A DNA stretch of 64,000 nucleotides from assembly GCA_027068485.1 (NCBI GenBank), contig JAMOSB010000035.1, forward strand, positions 27,082 through 91,081, written 5' to 3'. The translations under genes were made by a program, and so were the position numbers. Source of the stretch: Sulfurovum sp. (GTDB lineage Bacteria > Campylobacterota > Campylobacteria > Campylobacterales > Sulfurovaceae). Of the stretch, positions 17,308 through 25,629 are shown in pieces. A model generated the notes under the pieces. It saw only the letters and a program-made list of their open reading frames with translations. It searched no databases and had not been told where the DNA came from. Position 1 is the first letter of the stretch. The number at the start of each line of letters is the position of its first letter.

Positions 17308-19539
17308 ATGAATCAATTACTACTACAACAGCTCAAATATGTCGGATTGGAAGCCAAAAGCCTCACCGAACACTCTAAAGCGATGCAACAGCTCCTTACA
17401 CTTATCTCAGAGAGTTATGATGGGAATGCTTGTTCACAGATACTCTCCAACAATCCGCTCTACCTCACCCCTGAGCAGATTAACCAACTCTACCATCAAC
17501 TCCACCAAGAGGCATATAGCCTAGAGGAGATGATCGCGGTGACTCCTGATTTGATCTTTATCGTCGATAGAGAGGGCAAATATATCCATGTCTTCTCCCA
17601 AGGTAAAGAGCATATGCTCTACACTCCCAAAGAGCAGATCATCGGACACTATATCTCTGATATCTTTGATCCCCTCATGGCAGAGCAGTTTGAGCAGATC
17701 ATTCAAAGGGTTCTGACGAGCAAACAACTTCAGTCCATCGAGTATACCCTACCTATCCAAAATGAACCACACTACTTTGAGATGCGTGCCATGCCTACAG
17801 GGGTCAAGGTCGATGGGGTGACGACGGTGATTGCTATTGTACGAGAGATTACAGAGCAGAAAAAACAGGAGCATATCTCTCGCCTTATTGCCACGGTCTT
17901 TGAGGAGGCAACAGAGGGGATGATGATCAAAAATTCTAACCGTACCGTTATCAAAATCAACCCTGCGATGTTGCGTATCTTGGAGGTCAAAGAGGAGGAG
18001 ATCTTAGGGAAGCGTCTGGACTACCTCTCAAAGATGATTCTCCCTGAGATCAAAGAGCAGATCACCCAAGCCCTCCACAGAGACAACCACTGGCAGGGAG
18101 AGGTTCAACTCCAACGCAAGGATAAGAGTACCCTTCTCGTATGGCTAAGTATCGATACACTCCAAGACTCCTCAGGAGCGTTAAACAATACCGTCTTTAT
18201 CTTGACTGATATCTCCAAGATACAGAAACAACGCGATAAGATGAAACATCTCGCAACACACGACTCTCTCACCAAGCTCCCCAACCGTTCCCTACTCTAC
18301 GATCGCCTCGAACACTCTATCGCCTCAATGCAACGAAATGGCCAAAAGGGTGCGGTGATCTTTCTCGATCTTGACCACTTCAAAGATATCAATGATACCT
18401 ATGGACATCATGTGGGGGACTTAGTACTACAGGAGTTTAGCCACCGACTACAACACCTCATACGGGCAAGCGATACTCTCGGACGACTCGGAGGAGATGA
18501 GTTTCTCCTCATCGCTGAAAATATCAAAGACCGTCAACATGCTCAGATGATTATCAAAAAACTTCTCACCCACCTCAAAGAGCCATTTTGTATTGAGCAG
18601 TGGGAGATTGAGAGTTCGGTGAGTATTGGAGCTGCCCTCTTCCCTCATGATGGTGAGACGACAGAGGCGTTGATCCATGCAGCCGATCAGGCGATGTACG
18701 CGGTCAAGAAGCAGGGACGCAATGGATTTGAGTTCTACTCTCATAAACTCTCATACTTCTCCAATGAGTACTTCTCGATCCGAGGGGCGATCAAACGAGC
18801 ACTCAAAGAGGATAACTTTGAGGTACTCTATCAACCACAGTTCTCCCTCTATGATGGAAGCCTCACAGGGATGGAGGTACTCCTACGCTGTCATGATAGT
18901 ATGGTAGCAGATATCCCCATCTCGCGTCTTATCTCCATCGCCGAAGAGAGTGGACTCATCGGGGGGATTAGTCAACTCGTCCTCAAAAAGAGCTGTGCAC
19001 AGATCAAAGCGTGGCACAAACTCACCCTTGACCCCATCAAAGTAGCCGTCAACCTCTCACGCAAAGAGCTTAGTAGCCCGACCCTTGTCGAGACAATCAA
19101 AGAGAACCTCGCTACCTGCTGTATTGGTCCGCTTATCTTAGAGTTTGAGATCACAGAGACGATCTTGATGAAGAGTAGCTTTACAGCCCAACAAAATATC
19201 AAAGCCCTGCGTGAGATAGGGTGTCTCTTCTCTATCGATGACTTTGGGACAGGCTTCTCCTCACTCTCCAACCTCAAAGAGTTTGATCTCGATAAACTCA
19301 AGATAGATCAATCCTTCATCCGTGATCTCCATGAGAGTAGTGATGACCGTATTATCGTCTCAGCGACGATTAAGATGGCACAACAACTCGGACTCACTGT
19401 CCTTGCTGAAGGGGTTGAGACACTCCAACAAAAAGAGATACTAGAGCAGTTTGGGTGTGATGAAGTACAAGGGTTTCTCTACAGTAAGCCACTGACAGGA
19501 GCAGAGATGACGCAACTACTACAGTCACAAAAATCATAG
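17308..19539 (+). CDS. PAS-PAS-GGDEF-EAL c-di-GMP turnover protein
   Basis: The 743-residue cytoplasmic protein has an N-terminal helical part, PAS 1 (about 70-190, from MIAVTPDLIFIVDREGKYIHV), PAS 2 (about 195-315, EGMMIKNSNRTVIKINPA), GGDEF (about 315-475) and EAL (about 490-740). The cyclase signature GGDEF is intact and the inhibitory I-site RASD sits five residues before it. The EAL signature reads EVL (GMEVLLRC), a common active variant, with DDFGTGFSSL and the late DEVQGFLYSKPL motif present. Either synthesis or hydrolysis of c-di-GMP is possible. There are no membrane segments, so the PAS domains must sense an internal signal. It is divergent from grpE. Confidence 0.93.
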   Translation: MNQLLLQQLKYVGLEAKSLTEHSKAMQQLLTLISESYDGNACSQILSNNPLYLTPEQINQLYHQLHQEAYSLEEMIAVTPDLIFIVDREGKYIHVFSQGKEHMLYTPKEQIIGHYISDIFDPLMAEQFEQIIQRVLTSKQLQSIEYTLPIQNEPHYFEMRAMPTGVKVDGVTTVIAIVREITEQKKQEHISRLIATVFEEATEGMMIKNSNRTVIKINPAMLRILEVKEEEILGKRLDYLSKMILPEIKEQITQALHRDNHWQGEVQLQRKDKSTLLVWLSIDTLQDSSGALNNTVFILTDISKIQKQRDKMKHLATHDSLTKLPNRSLLYDRLEHSIASMQRNGQKGAVIFLDLDHFKDINDTYGHHVGDLVLQEFSHRLQHLIRASDTLGRLGGDEFLLIAENIKDRQHAQMIIKKLLTHLKEPFCIEQWEIESSVSIGAALFPHDGETTEALIHAADQAMYAVKKQGRNGFEFYSHKLSYFSNEYFSIRGAIKRALKEDNFEVLYQPQFSLYDGSLTGMEVLLRCHDSMVADIPISRLISIAEESGLIGGISQLVLKKSCAQIKAWHKLTLDPIKVAVNLSRKELSSPTLVETIKENLATCCIGPLILEFEITETILMKSSFTAQQNIKALREIGCLFSIDDFGTGFSSLSNLKEFDLDKLKIDQSFIRDLHESSDDRIIVSATIKMAQQLGLTVLAEGVETLQQKEILEQFGCDEVQGFLYSKPLTGAEMTQLLQSQKS

Positions 19540-19584
19540 AAAATTTTAAAAGAGGAAGAGGGGGGAGGAGATAAAGGAGAGGAA

Positions 19585-19604
19585 GAGGTACCCGAAGGTA
19601 CTTC
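19585..19604 (-). terminator. Hairpin after rpsO
   Basis: On the minus strand GAAGTACC-TTCG-GGTACCTC forms a stem with one mismatch and a stable UUCG loop. It begins four bases after the rpsO stop and is followed by a pyrimidine-rich run. The T-tract is interrupted, so this is a moderate terminator candidate. Confidence 0.5.
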
Positions 19605-19607
19605 TTG

Positions 19608-19877
19608 CTAGTTTCTGATACCAAGATCCGCTTTGATGGTGTTCCATCTTGTAAGATCTATCTTCTTAAGGTATCTCATAAGTCTTCTTCTTTGACCTAC
19701 CAATTTAAGTAGACCAAGTCTTGAAGAGTGATCGTGTTTATTGATTTTAAGGTGCTCTGTAAGGTATTTGATTCTCTCTGTAATCAATGCTACTTGTACT
19801 TCTGTTGAACCTGTATCGTTTTCGCCTCTAGCATATTTAGCAATAATTTCTGCTTTTTTCGCCTGATCTAAAGCCAT
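19608..19877 (-). CDS. rpsO: 30S ribosomal protein S15
   Basis: The 89-residue protein has the S15 signature throughout: [61 protein letters not shown]. It binds 16S rRNA at the central-domain three-way junction. The gene stands alone; pnp, its neighbour in many bacteria, is not adjacent. GGAGG precedes the ATG. Confidence 0.97.
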   Translation of the reverse strand: MALDQAKKAEIIAKYARGENDTGSTEVQVALITERIKYLTEHLKINKHDHSSRLGLLKLVGQRRRLMRYLKKIDLTRWNTIKADLGIRN

Positions 19878-19984
19878 GATGACCTCCTGATGGGTATTTG
19901 AATTTCCACAATAAATTGGGGATGCAATGATACCATAATAAACTTATGCAACCCTATCCGCCCAAACCTCCCTCTAATCTATAT

Positions 19985-20004
19985 TAGAGTAAAATACTCC
20001 TAAT
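19985..20004 (+). promoter_or_regulatory. Inverted repeat before the Rrf2 gene (candidate auto-operator)
   Basis: TTAGAGT-AAAAT-ACTC-CTAA is a 7-bp inverted repeat interrupted by one extra C, 20 bases before the ATG at 20024. Rrf2 proteins commonly bind such AT-rich dyads and repress themselves. Confidence 0.4.
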
Positions 20005-20023
20005 TCTACATGAAGGCTTACCC

Positions 20024-20422
20024 ATGCTGTTAACGCGTGCCAGTGAATATGCATTACTCTCTCTTAATGTCATACGAAAGTCAGATAAACCCATCGGTGC
20101 AGAGCACCTAGCCAATGAGCTTGCTATCCCCAAGAGTTTCCTTGCTAAAATCTTGCAGTCACTAGCACGAGAGGGGATACTCGAATCACGCAAAGGAGCC
20201 CATGGTGGCTTTATCCTCACCCAAAGTATCGACACCATCTCAGTGAGTAGCATCATCACTGCCGCAGAGGGACGAAAGCCCGCAGTATTTGACTGTTTAA
20301 GCTACACTGAGAGCTGTCCAGAGGGGGCGATTGGTACCTGTGCCATCTCCCCTTTTCTTGCGAAGTTTCAGACCAAAATCGATGAATTTCTACACGACCT
20401 TACTCTAGGAGATATACTCTAA
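20024..20422 (+). CDS. Rrf2-family transcriptional regulator
   Basis: The 132-residue protein begins with the winged helix typical of Rrf2 (RASEYALLSLNVI, LANELAIPKSFLAKILQSLAREGILESRKGAHGGF). Cysteines in DCLSYTESCPEGAIGTCAISP (three Cys, spaced 8 and 8) occupy the region where IscR and NsrR bind an Fe-S cluster, so sensing of iron-sulfur status, NO or redox is plausible. AAGG precedes the ATG. It is followed two bases later by a DHH phosphoesterase gene, which may be its target. Confidence 0.88.
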   Translation: MLLTRASEYALLSLNVIRKSDKPIGAEHLANELAIPKSFLAKILQSLAREGILESRKGAHGGFILTQSIDTISVSSIITAAEGRKPAVFDCLSYTESCPEGAIGTCAISPFLAKFQTKIDEFLHDLTLGDIL

Positions 20423-20424
20423 TT

Positions 20425-21477
20425 ATGCAACAACACCTCTACCACCTCTCACATATAGACCTCGATGGCTATGGCTGTCAATACCTCTCAACCCGCTGTT
20501 TTGATCAGATCGAATGCTACAATGCAAACTATGGACCAGAGGTCACTGCCCGTCTTGCAGAGATCGTCAAAAAGATTGAGCAGGATCGATTTATACACGG
20601 AGAGGGGCATGAAGCACTCATCCTTATCACCGATCTCAACCTCACCACCAAAGAGGCAAACTGGATCGAAAAAGAGGCGATACGCATCAAAGCCAAGATC
20701 CAACTCCTCGACCACCACGCCACAGGCAAGAGTGCTGCCGAACGCTTTGCATGGTACAAGCTCGATACTTCACGCTGTGCGACCAGTATCACCTATGAGT
20801 GGCTTCAGAGACACTATGACTTCGATCCAGAGCAGAGACTTCTCACCATCGTCAAAGCGATCAATGCGATCGATATCTGGGTGAGTGAAGATCCCCTCTT
20901 TGAGTATGGTAAGGTGATGCTAGGGATGATCTCAGGTGCACGGGAGATCAACCGTATCCTCTTTCCTACCGAAGATAGAGCCTTCAAACTCTCACTTATC
21001 GATGCAGCACGACTGAGAGTCGCCAACCAAGAGGCAGCGATTGAACTCGATGATGATCTCCACCAGATCAAAAAATCTTTCTTTAGACAAGAGCAGAACA
21101 ACACCAAAGATAACCTTGTCGCCTTCTATGTGACCAAGCTTCTCACACACGATAGACAGCGTCTAACGATTGAGTATCGAGGCTACAAAGGGATCTTGGG
21201 CTATAACATCGGCAATACCTCTATCATCGGTAATACCTGTATGGTAGAGAATCCAGACTATGACTTCTATATGGATGTAAACTTTAGGGGGAACTTCTCT
21301 CTACGAAGTAATAATAAATTAGATGTTTCAAAGATGGCAAGTGAGATAGGCAATGGTGGGGGACACCCCAATGCAAGTGGAGGAAAGATCGAGGGGTATA
21401 AAGACTCCTTTGTCTATGCTGATATACGCAAGTTTATCCAAGCCTACATCGATAGAAAGAGCCAAACTACTCTCTAG
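20425..21477 (+). CDS. DHH-family phosphoesterase
   Basis: The 350-residue protein has the DHH domain motifs SHIDLDGYGCQ, ITDLNLT and LLDHHATGKS, then SGAREINRI and the C-terminal DHHA1 domain ending in GNGGGHPNASGGKIEGY. These are the metal-binding and substrate motifs of the nanoRNase/pAp-phosphatase and c-di-NMP phosphodiesterase group. The exact substrate (pAp, oligoribonucleotides or a linear dinucleotide such as pGpG) cannot be told from sequence. It is co-transcribed with the Rrf2 gene. A role in finishing c-di-GMP breakdown is possible given the neighbours, but that is speculation. Confidence 0.85.
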   Translation: MQQHLYHLSHIDLDGYGCQYLSTRCFDQIECYNANYGPEVTARLAEIVKKIEQDRFIHGEGHEALILITDLNLTTKEANWIEKEAIRIKAKIQLLDHHATGKSAAERFAWYKLDTSRCATSITYEWLQRHYDFDPEQRLLTIVKAINAIDIWVSEDPLFEYGKVMLGMISGAREINRILFPTEDRAFKLSLIDAARLRVANQEAAIELDDDLHQIKKSFFRQEQNNTKDNLVAFYVTKLLTHDRQRLTIEYRGYKGILGYNIGNTSIIGNTCMVENPDYDFYMDVNFRGNFSLRSNNKLDVSKMASEIGNGGGHPNASGGKIEGYKDSFVYADIRKFIQAYIDRKSQTTL

Positions 21478-21591
21478 TGACTCCCTTTGGTGATGATCTC
21501 TGTGATAGTGATATTATCTAGTATCGCACCGTGGCTATCATTTTGTCCCGCAAGCTCTTTGATCGAAAGCTCTGGCATACTCACCGTGCCA
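21474..21591 (-). pseudogene. Possible relict of the 3' end of a surface-protein gene
   Basis: Between the DHH gene and the REC-GGDEF gene, the minus-strand frame ending in TAG at 21474 reads MPELSIKELAGQNDSHGAILDNITITEI. This resembles the ends of secreted beta-sandwich domains, whose pattern is roughly LxFxGxGxSDxxGxLLDNVxV. No start, ribosome site or remainder of such a gene is present, so it would be a decayed tail. Chance resemblance is possible over about 35 codons. Confidence 0.3.
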
Positions 21592-22509
21592 CTAGTATGA
21601 GGTCCTCGCCATCGTAAAGTTTGACTTCCCTGCTCGTTTGGATCTATACATCGCTTCATCTGCTTTTTTGAGCAGACTCTCTACCTCTGTGCCATCATGC
21701 GGATAGCAACTCACCCCGATACTACAAGAGACTGCGAGGCTCTCTTGCTCATAACTGAGGGGGAGAGCGGTAGCGTCGATTACCTTCTGAGCCAATAGTT
21801 TCAAGGTCTCAATATCATCAATATCTCTCAAGACCAAGGCAAACTCATCGCCACCAAGTCGTGCGAGTATATCATCTTTTCGAATGATTTTTGAGATATT
21901 TTTGACCACCCATTTGAGCATAGCATCCCCTGCATCATGTCCATAGGTATCGTTAATCGGTTTGAAATTATCTAGGTCGATAAAGAAGAGGGTAAAGGGG
22001 GTTTGCTCCTCTACCATCGTCGTAATATGTTGGATAAAGGAGAAGCGATTGTGTATCTGTGTCAAGCTATCAAAGTGTGCCAGACTATAGAGGACTCGCT
22101 TCTCTTTTTGAGAATCTTTGGCTTTAGCTATTTTGGCTTTGAGTTCAGAGGTGACCTCTACCAATTTACTATTGAACGCATCGATATCAATCGGCTTAGA
22201 GATAAACCCATTGGCTCCATTATTGAGTGCCTCCATAAGATTCTCTCTATCCCCAAAAGCGGAAGTGATAATGATAATCTGCTCTTTATCCTCTGCTTTA
22301 ATCTGCTTAATCATCTCCATACCACTAAGCTTTGGCATATTAAGGTCGGTGATAATCACATCGGGTCTCTTCTCACGATAGAGTGATATCCCCTCCTCTC
22401 CATTGAAAGCCTGATAAAACTCCTTCACCTCACTAGAGAGATAAAACTCCATATACTCTTGGGTATCCACATCATCTTCTACATACAATACAGTAAAGTT
22501 TTTTAACAT
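21592..22509 (-). CDS. Response regulator with GGDEF output (REC-GGDEF diguanylate cyclase)
   Basis: The 305-residue protein has a receiver domain at about 1-120: acidic pair YVEDDVD, phospho-acceptor in ITDLNMPKLSG, the switch residue in IIITSAFG, and Lys in FISKPID. A short helix links to a GGDEF domain at about 140-300, with intact GGDEF and an I-site RKDD five residues upstream. It should make c-di-GMP when phosphorylated. Its AGGAG lies inside the end of the histidine-kinase gene, which stops one base before the ATG, so the pair is one signalling unit. Confidence 0.93.
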   Translation of the reverse strand: MLKNFTVLYVEDDVDTQEYMEFYLSSEVKEFYQAFNGEEGISLYREKRPDVIITDLNMPKLSGMEMIKQIKAEDKEQIIIITSAFGDRENLMEALNNGANGFISKPIDIDAFNSKLVEVTSELKAKIAKAKDSQKEKRVLYSLAHFDSLTQIHNRFSFIQHITTMVEEQTPFTLFFIDLDNFKPINDTYGHDAGDAMLKWVVKNISKIIRKDDILARLGGDEFALVLRDIDDIETLKLLAQKVIDATALPLSYEQESLAVSCSIGVSCYPHDGTEVESLLKKADEAMYRSKRAGKSNFTMARTSY

Positions 22510-22510
22510 C

Positions 22511-24130
22511 TTAGAGACTCCTATTTAAAATTATGGTAAAGGTCGTAATTCCCGCTACACTCTCAACTACAATCTGTCCACCCATATGATCTTCAACAAT
22601 CATCTTACTCATATAGAGTCCTATCCCCGTACCATTTTTATCATTTTTGGTTGAGAAGTAGGGTTCAAATATCCGATCGATAATATCAGGAGCAATCCCC
22701 CCTGCATTGTCTCTAATATGGAGGATAATCGACTCCTCTGTACTCTCATAAAAGATACTGATTTTCCCCTCTTTGACTTGATTCTCCATCAAAGCATCTT
22801 TGGCATTATTGATAATATTGATAAGTGACTGCCCTAGTTTATTGGGATAGCCCTCAACAAAACAGTTATCACACACTTGATGCTCTAGCGTGATATTGTG
22901 TGTGCGTAGTACAGGTGAGAGGATAGCAATCATACGATTGACACTCTCTTGGATAGAGAAGATGCGTTTATCCACATCGGGCTTGAAGAAGTCTCTAAAC
23001 TCATCGATGGTACTAGACATATGGGCAATTTGCTTTTTGGATGCCTTCTCAAAATACGCTACTGCTTTATCATCCAACTGCCCCTTCTTATACTTGAGGA
23101 TAATCGTCTGACTAATGAGAGAGAGGTTGTTGAGCGGTTGTCGCCACTGATGGGCAATCATACTGATCATCTCTCCCATCTGAGCAAGGCGTGACTGTTG
23201 CATCAATATTAACTGTTGCTCTTTGTTTTTGGCTACTTTCTCTTTGATGGTATTTCTAAGATAACTCTCCCGCTGTCGTCTCTCCTCAAAAAGAGAGCCT
23301 GAGATCAGTGCCAATGAGATATGCACAAGGATAAAGAAGTTGATATTGATAATATTATCGAGCATCGAATGGATAGCAAATGCCCCAATCCCCACATAGA
23401 CACTATAGGTTGAGAGTATCGCAATAATCACAGGAAGTCCTACCCCATAGTTGAGCCCTTTTTGAGAGACGATCCAGATCACCGAAGGGATGGTAAAGGT
23501 CAAGAGTAGTGCTAAGTTCTCGACTACCACCACCAACTCCAAAGCATAGATAAAGAGTGCAAAACTCACCATATAGAGTAGATAGATCCCCCATGATATC
23601 TTCTTGTAGTTTAGCAAAAGTAGTAAAATAAACGGTGTAAAGAGTAACTGCCCCATGATATTACCAAACCACCATGAGAAGAGTGATGCCATATAGCCAC
23701 TCCCCTCAATCACCCCACTAAAGAAGAGTACCAAGTTACCCAATATGGCACTAAAGGGCTGAAGTACGAGGACAATAATCATCACAAGTCCCAAAATATC
23801 CTTGAGACGAGAGAGCTTCATATCCAGACTATATCTTCGAAACAGTATCACACCTATAACCGCTTCACTACTGTTGATAAGCGAAATCAGAAGTGCAGGG
23901 ATCCACCCCAATCCTGTACTATACGCCAGTGCAAACTGCCCCAAAAAGACACCAAGCCAGACCTTTTTACCCCAAAAGATTGCTGAGGCGAGTGCCAACC
24001 CCTCAGCGGCAAAGATCACAATGGTGACAACACTATGCTCTTTGAGAATACCAAAACTTAATTCACCCATCAAAAAATAGGCAATGGCTATTATTAAAGT
24101 CAATCCAATATATTTTCTATTCAGTTCCAC
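22511..24130 (-). CDS. MASE1-domain sensor histidine kinase
   Basis: The 539-residue protein has an eight-helix MASE1-type membrane sensor in residues 1-290 (the AAEGLALASAIFWG and GLGWIPALLISLINSSEA segments are typical), then a coiled coil. HisKA follows with the phospho-acceptor His in MIAHQWRQPLNNLS. The HATPase domain has its N-box in SLINIINNAKDAL, HIRDNAGGI and GTGIGLYMSKMIV. All catalytic boxes are present. It starts at GTG with AAGG upstream. It is co-transcribed with the REC-GGDEF gene and divergent from an OmpR-type regulator. Confidence 0.92.
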   Translation of the reverse strand: MELNRKYIGLTLIIAIAYFLMGELSFGILKEHSVVTIVIFAAEGLALASAIFWGKKVWLGVFLGQFALAYSTGLGWIPALLISLINSSEAVIGVILFRRYSLDMKLSRLKDILGLVMIIVLVLQPFSAILGNLVLFFSGVIEGSGYMASLFSWWFGNIMGQLLFTPFILLLLLNYKKISWGIYLLYMVSFALFIYALELVVVVENLALLLTFTIPSVIWIVSQKGLNYGVGLPVIIAILSTYSVYVGIGAFAIHSMLDNIININFFILVHISLALISGSLFEERRQRESYLRNTIKEKVAKNKEQQLILMQQSRLAQMGEMISMIAHQWRQPLNNLSLISQTIILKYKKGQLDDKAVAYFEKASKKQIAHMSSTIDEFRDFFKPDVDKRIFSIQESVNRMIAILSPVLRTHNITLEHQVCDNCFVEGYPNKLGQSLINIINNAKDALMENQVKEGKISIFYESTEESIILHIRDNAGGIAPDIIDRIFEPYFSTKNDKNGTGIGLYMSKMIVEDHMGGQIVVESVAGITTFTIILNRSL

Positions 24131-24159
24131 AAGTTAAACCTTCTTTCTAATATACTATT

Positions 24160-24171
24160 TTACTATAGTAA
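24160..24171. promoter_or_regulatory. 12-bp palindrome in the HK/OmpR divergent region
   Basis: TTACTATAGTAA is a perfect palindrome midway between the GTG at 24130 and the ATG at 24225. It could be a shared operator. Confidence 0.3.
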
Positions 24172-24191
24172 TCTAAGACAAATTACACTAC

Positions 24192-24209
24192 AATCTGTAG
24201 AATCTGTAG
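24192..24209 (+). promoter_or_regulatory. Tandem 9-bp direct repeat before the OmpR-type gene
   Basis: AATCTGTAG occurs twice head to tail, ending 15 bases before the ATG. OmpR/PhoB proteins bind tandem half-sites of about 10-11 bp, so this is a candidate autoregulatory site. Confidence 0.4.
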
Positions 24210-24224
24210 ACAATAGGAGTCCCC

Positions 24225-24875
24225 ATGCATACGATGAACATACTACTGGTTGAAGATGATCTTGTAGCCTTAGAGATGATTGAAGGGTTTCTTACCAAGT
24301 GTGGATTTGAGGTGGAGGGGGTATCGACGGCTACCGATGCGGTATCCTACCTGAGCAACCACCACTATGACCTGCTTATTTTGGATATCAACCTCCCTGA
24401 CTACACAGGGTATGAAGTACTCAAAACACTCAAAAACCAACGCACACTCCCTATCATCGTCGTCAGTGCAGATAATAACACCAGTGCTAAAATCATCGCA
24501 TTTAAGTATGGTGCCAAAGATTATATGGTCAAACCTATCGACCTAGAGGAGCTTGAGGCGAGGATATGGGTACAACTAAGCCACACTAGCCAGATAGAGA
24601 CCCCAGAGCCATACGCACGCTTCCAGTGTGACGGCTCTACAATACGCTTTGATCAGACCCCTCTCAAGCTCACCCATACAGAGTTTGTACTGCTTAGTAA
24701 CCTCATCAAACACAAAAATCAAACCCTCTCTCGAGCGCTACTCCTAGAGTCTATCTCCTCTATCAGCTCCAATCGGGCACTCGATAATCACATCAAAAAC
24801 CTTCGCAAAAAGATACCCAATGGACATCACTACCTTAGAACAGAATATGGTGTGGGATATAAGCTCTCCTATTGA
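24225..24875 (+). CDS. OmpR/PhoB-family response regulator
   Basis: The 216-residue protein has a receiver domain (LLVEDDLVALEMI, phospho-Asp in LLILDINLPDYTG, Lys in YMVKPIDLEELEAR) and a C-terminal winged helix (LKLTHTEFVLLSNLIKHKNQTLSRALLLESI, then RALDNHIKNLRKKI and EYGVGYKLSY). GGAG precedes the first ATG at 24225; the ATG at 24234 is an alternative. No kinase is co-transcribed, but the MASE1 kinase lies divergently 94 bases away and could phosphorylate both regulators. Confidence 0.9.
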   Translation: MHTMNILLVEDDLVALEMIEGFLTKCGFEVEGVSTATDAVSYLSNHHYDLLILDINLPDYTGYEVLKTLKNQRTLPIIVVSADNNTSAKIIAFKYGAKDYMVKPIDLEELEARIWVQLSHTSQIETPEPYARFQCDGSTIRFDQTPLKLTHTEFVLLSNLIKHKNQTLSRALLLESISSISSNRALDNHIKNLRKKIPNGHHYLRTEYGVGYKLSY

Positions 24876-24911
24876 GAGAGGATAGAAGGAGGGGGAGTCA
24901 AAGAGGCTCTT

Positions 24912-24929
24912 CTCCCCTAGCAAGGGGAG
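24912..24929 (-). terminator. Weak hairpin between the OmpR-type gene and efp
   Basis: CTCCCC-TAGCAA-GGGGAG is a perfect 6-bp stem between the two convergent genes. Neither side carries a good T-tract, so termination is doubtful. Confidence 0.35.
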
Positions 24930-24940
24930 TATAGGAGTGT

Positions 24941-25507
24941 CTATTTTGCCTTCTCTAGGTACTTTTTCTCTACGGTATCAACTTTGATTATCTCACCTTC
25001 GAGTACATGAAAAGGGACTTGTACAACCGCGCCACTCTCTAGTGTCGCAGGTTTTTTCCCCCCTTGAGAGTCCCCTTTGAAGTTGGGTGGAGTCTCTACG
25101 ATTTTGAGTACGACCGTTTGAGGAATCTCTACAGAGATCGCCTTACCACCATGGAAGAGTATCTCCGCCTCCATCCCATCAATCATAAAGTCAAAAGTAT
25201 CTTTTCCTACCTGCTCATGGGTCAATCCTATCTGGTCGAATGTAGTGGTATCCATAAACTGAAGCATCTCACCATCATCATAGAGGTACTGCATCGTTTT
25301 TTGCTCTAGCTCAGGGACATCAAACTTATCTCCTGCATGAACCGTCTTCTCTATCGTCTTCCCTGTCTGAAGGTTCTTGATCTTCATACGCACAAACGCC
25401 GCACCCTTGCCAGGTTTGACATGTTGAAACTCTGTCACTTTATAGGGGTTGCCCGTAATCTCTAATCTCGCACCTTTTTTGATGTCGCCCATTCCAATTG
25501 TAGCCAT
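24941..25507 (-). CDS. efp: Elongation factor P
   Basis: The 188-residue protein rescues ribosomes stalled at proline runs. It has the three beta-barrel domains of EF-P, from [41 protein letters not shown] to the C-terminal [18 protein letters not shown]. The modification loop reads KPGKGAAF, with the Lys that is lysylated by EpmA in species that have it. GGA precedes the ATG, and the length is standard. Confidence 0.96.
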   Translation of the reverse strand: MATIGMGDIKKGARLEITGNPYKVTEFQHVKPGKGAAFVRMKIKNLQTGKTIEKTVHAGDKFDVPELEQKTMQYLYDDGEMLQFMDTTTFDQIGLTHEQVGKDTFDFMIDGMEAEILFHGGKAISVEIPQTVVLKIVETPPNFKGDSQGGKKPATLESGAVVQVPFHVLEGEIIKVDTVEKKYLEKAK

Positions 25508-25595
25508 AAGTAAGTCCTATCTGTAAATTTTAAATGATTATATCAAATGATTGATAAAGGGTACCTCCTCAAAGATAATACTTAGGCTGTTAAGG

Positions 25596-25601
25596 TATAA
25601 T
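25596..25601 (+). promoter_or_regulatory. -10 box of the FIST-GGDEF-EAL gene
   Basis: TATAAT 28 bases before the ATG at 25630, with AAGGA as the ribosome-binding site. Confidence 0.5.
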
Positions 25602-25629
25602 TTAATCACTTGTCAACGAAGGAACCTTG

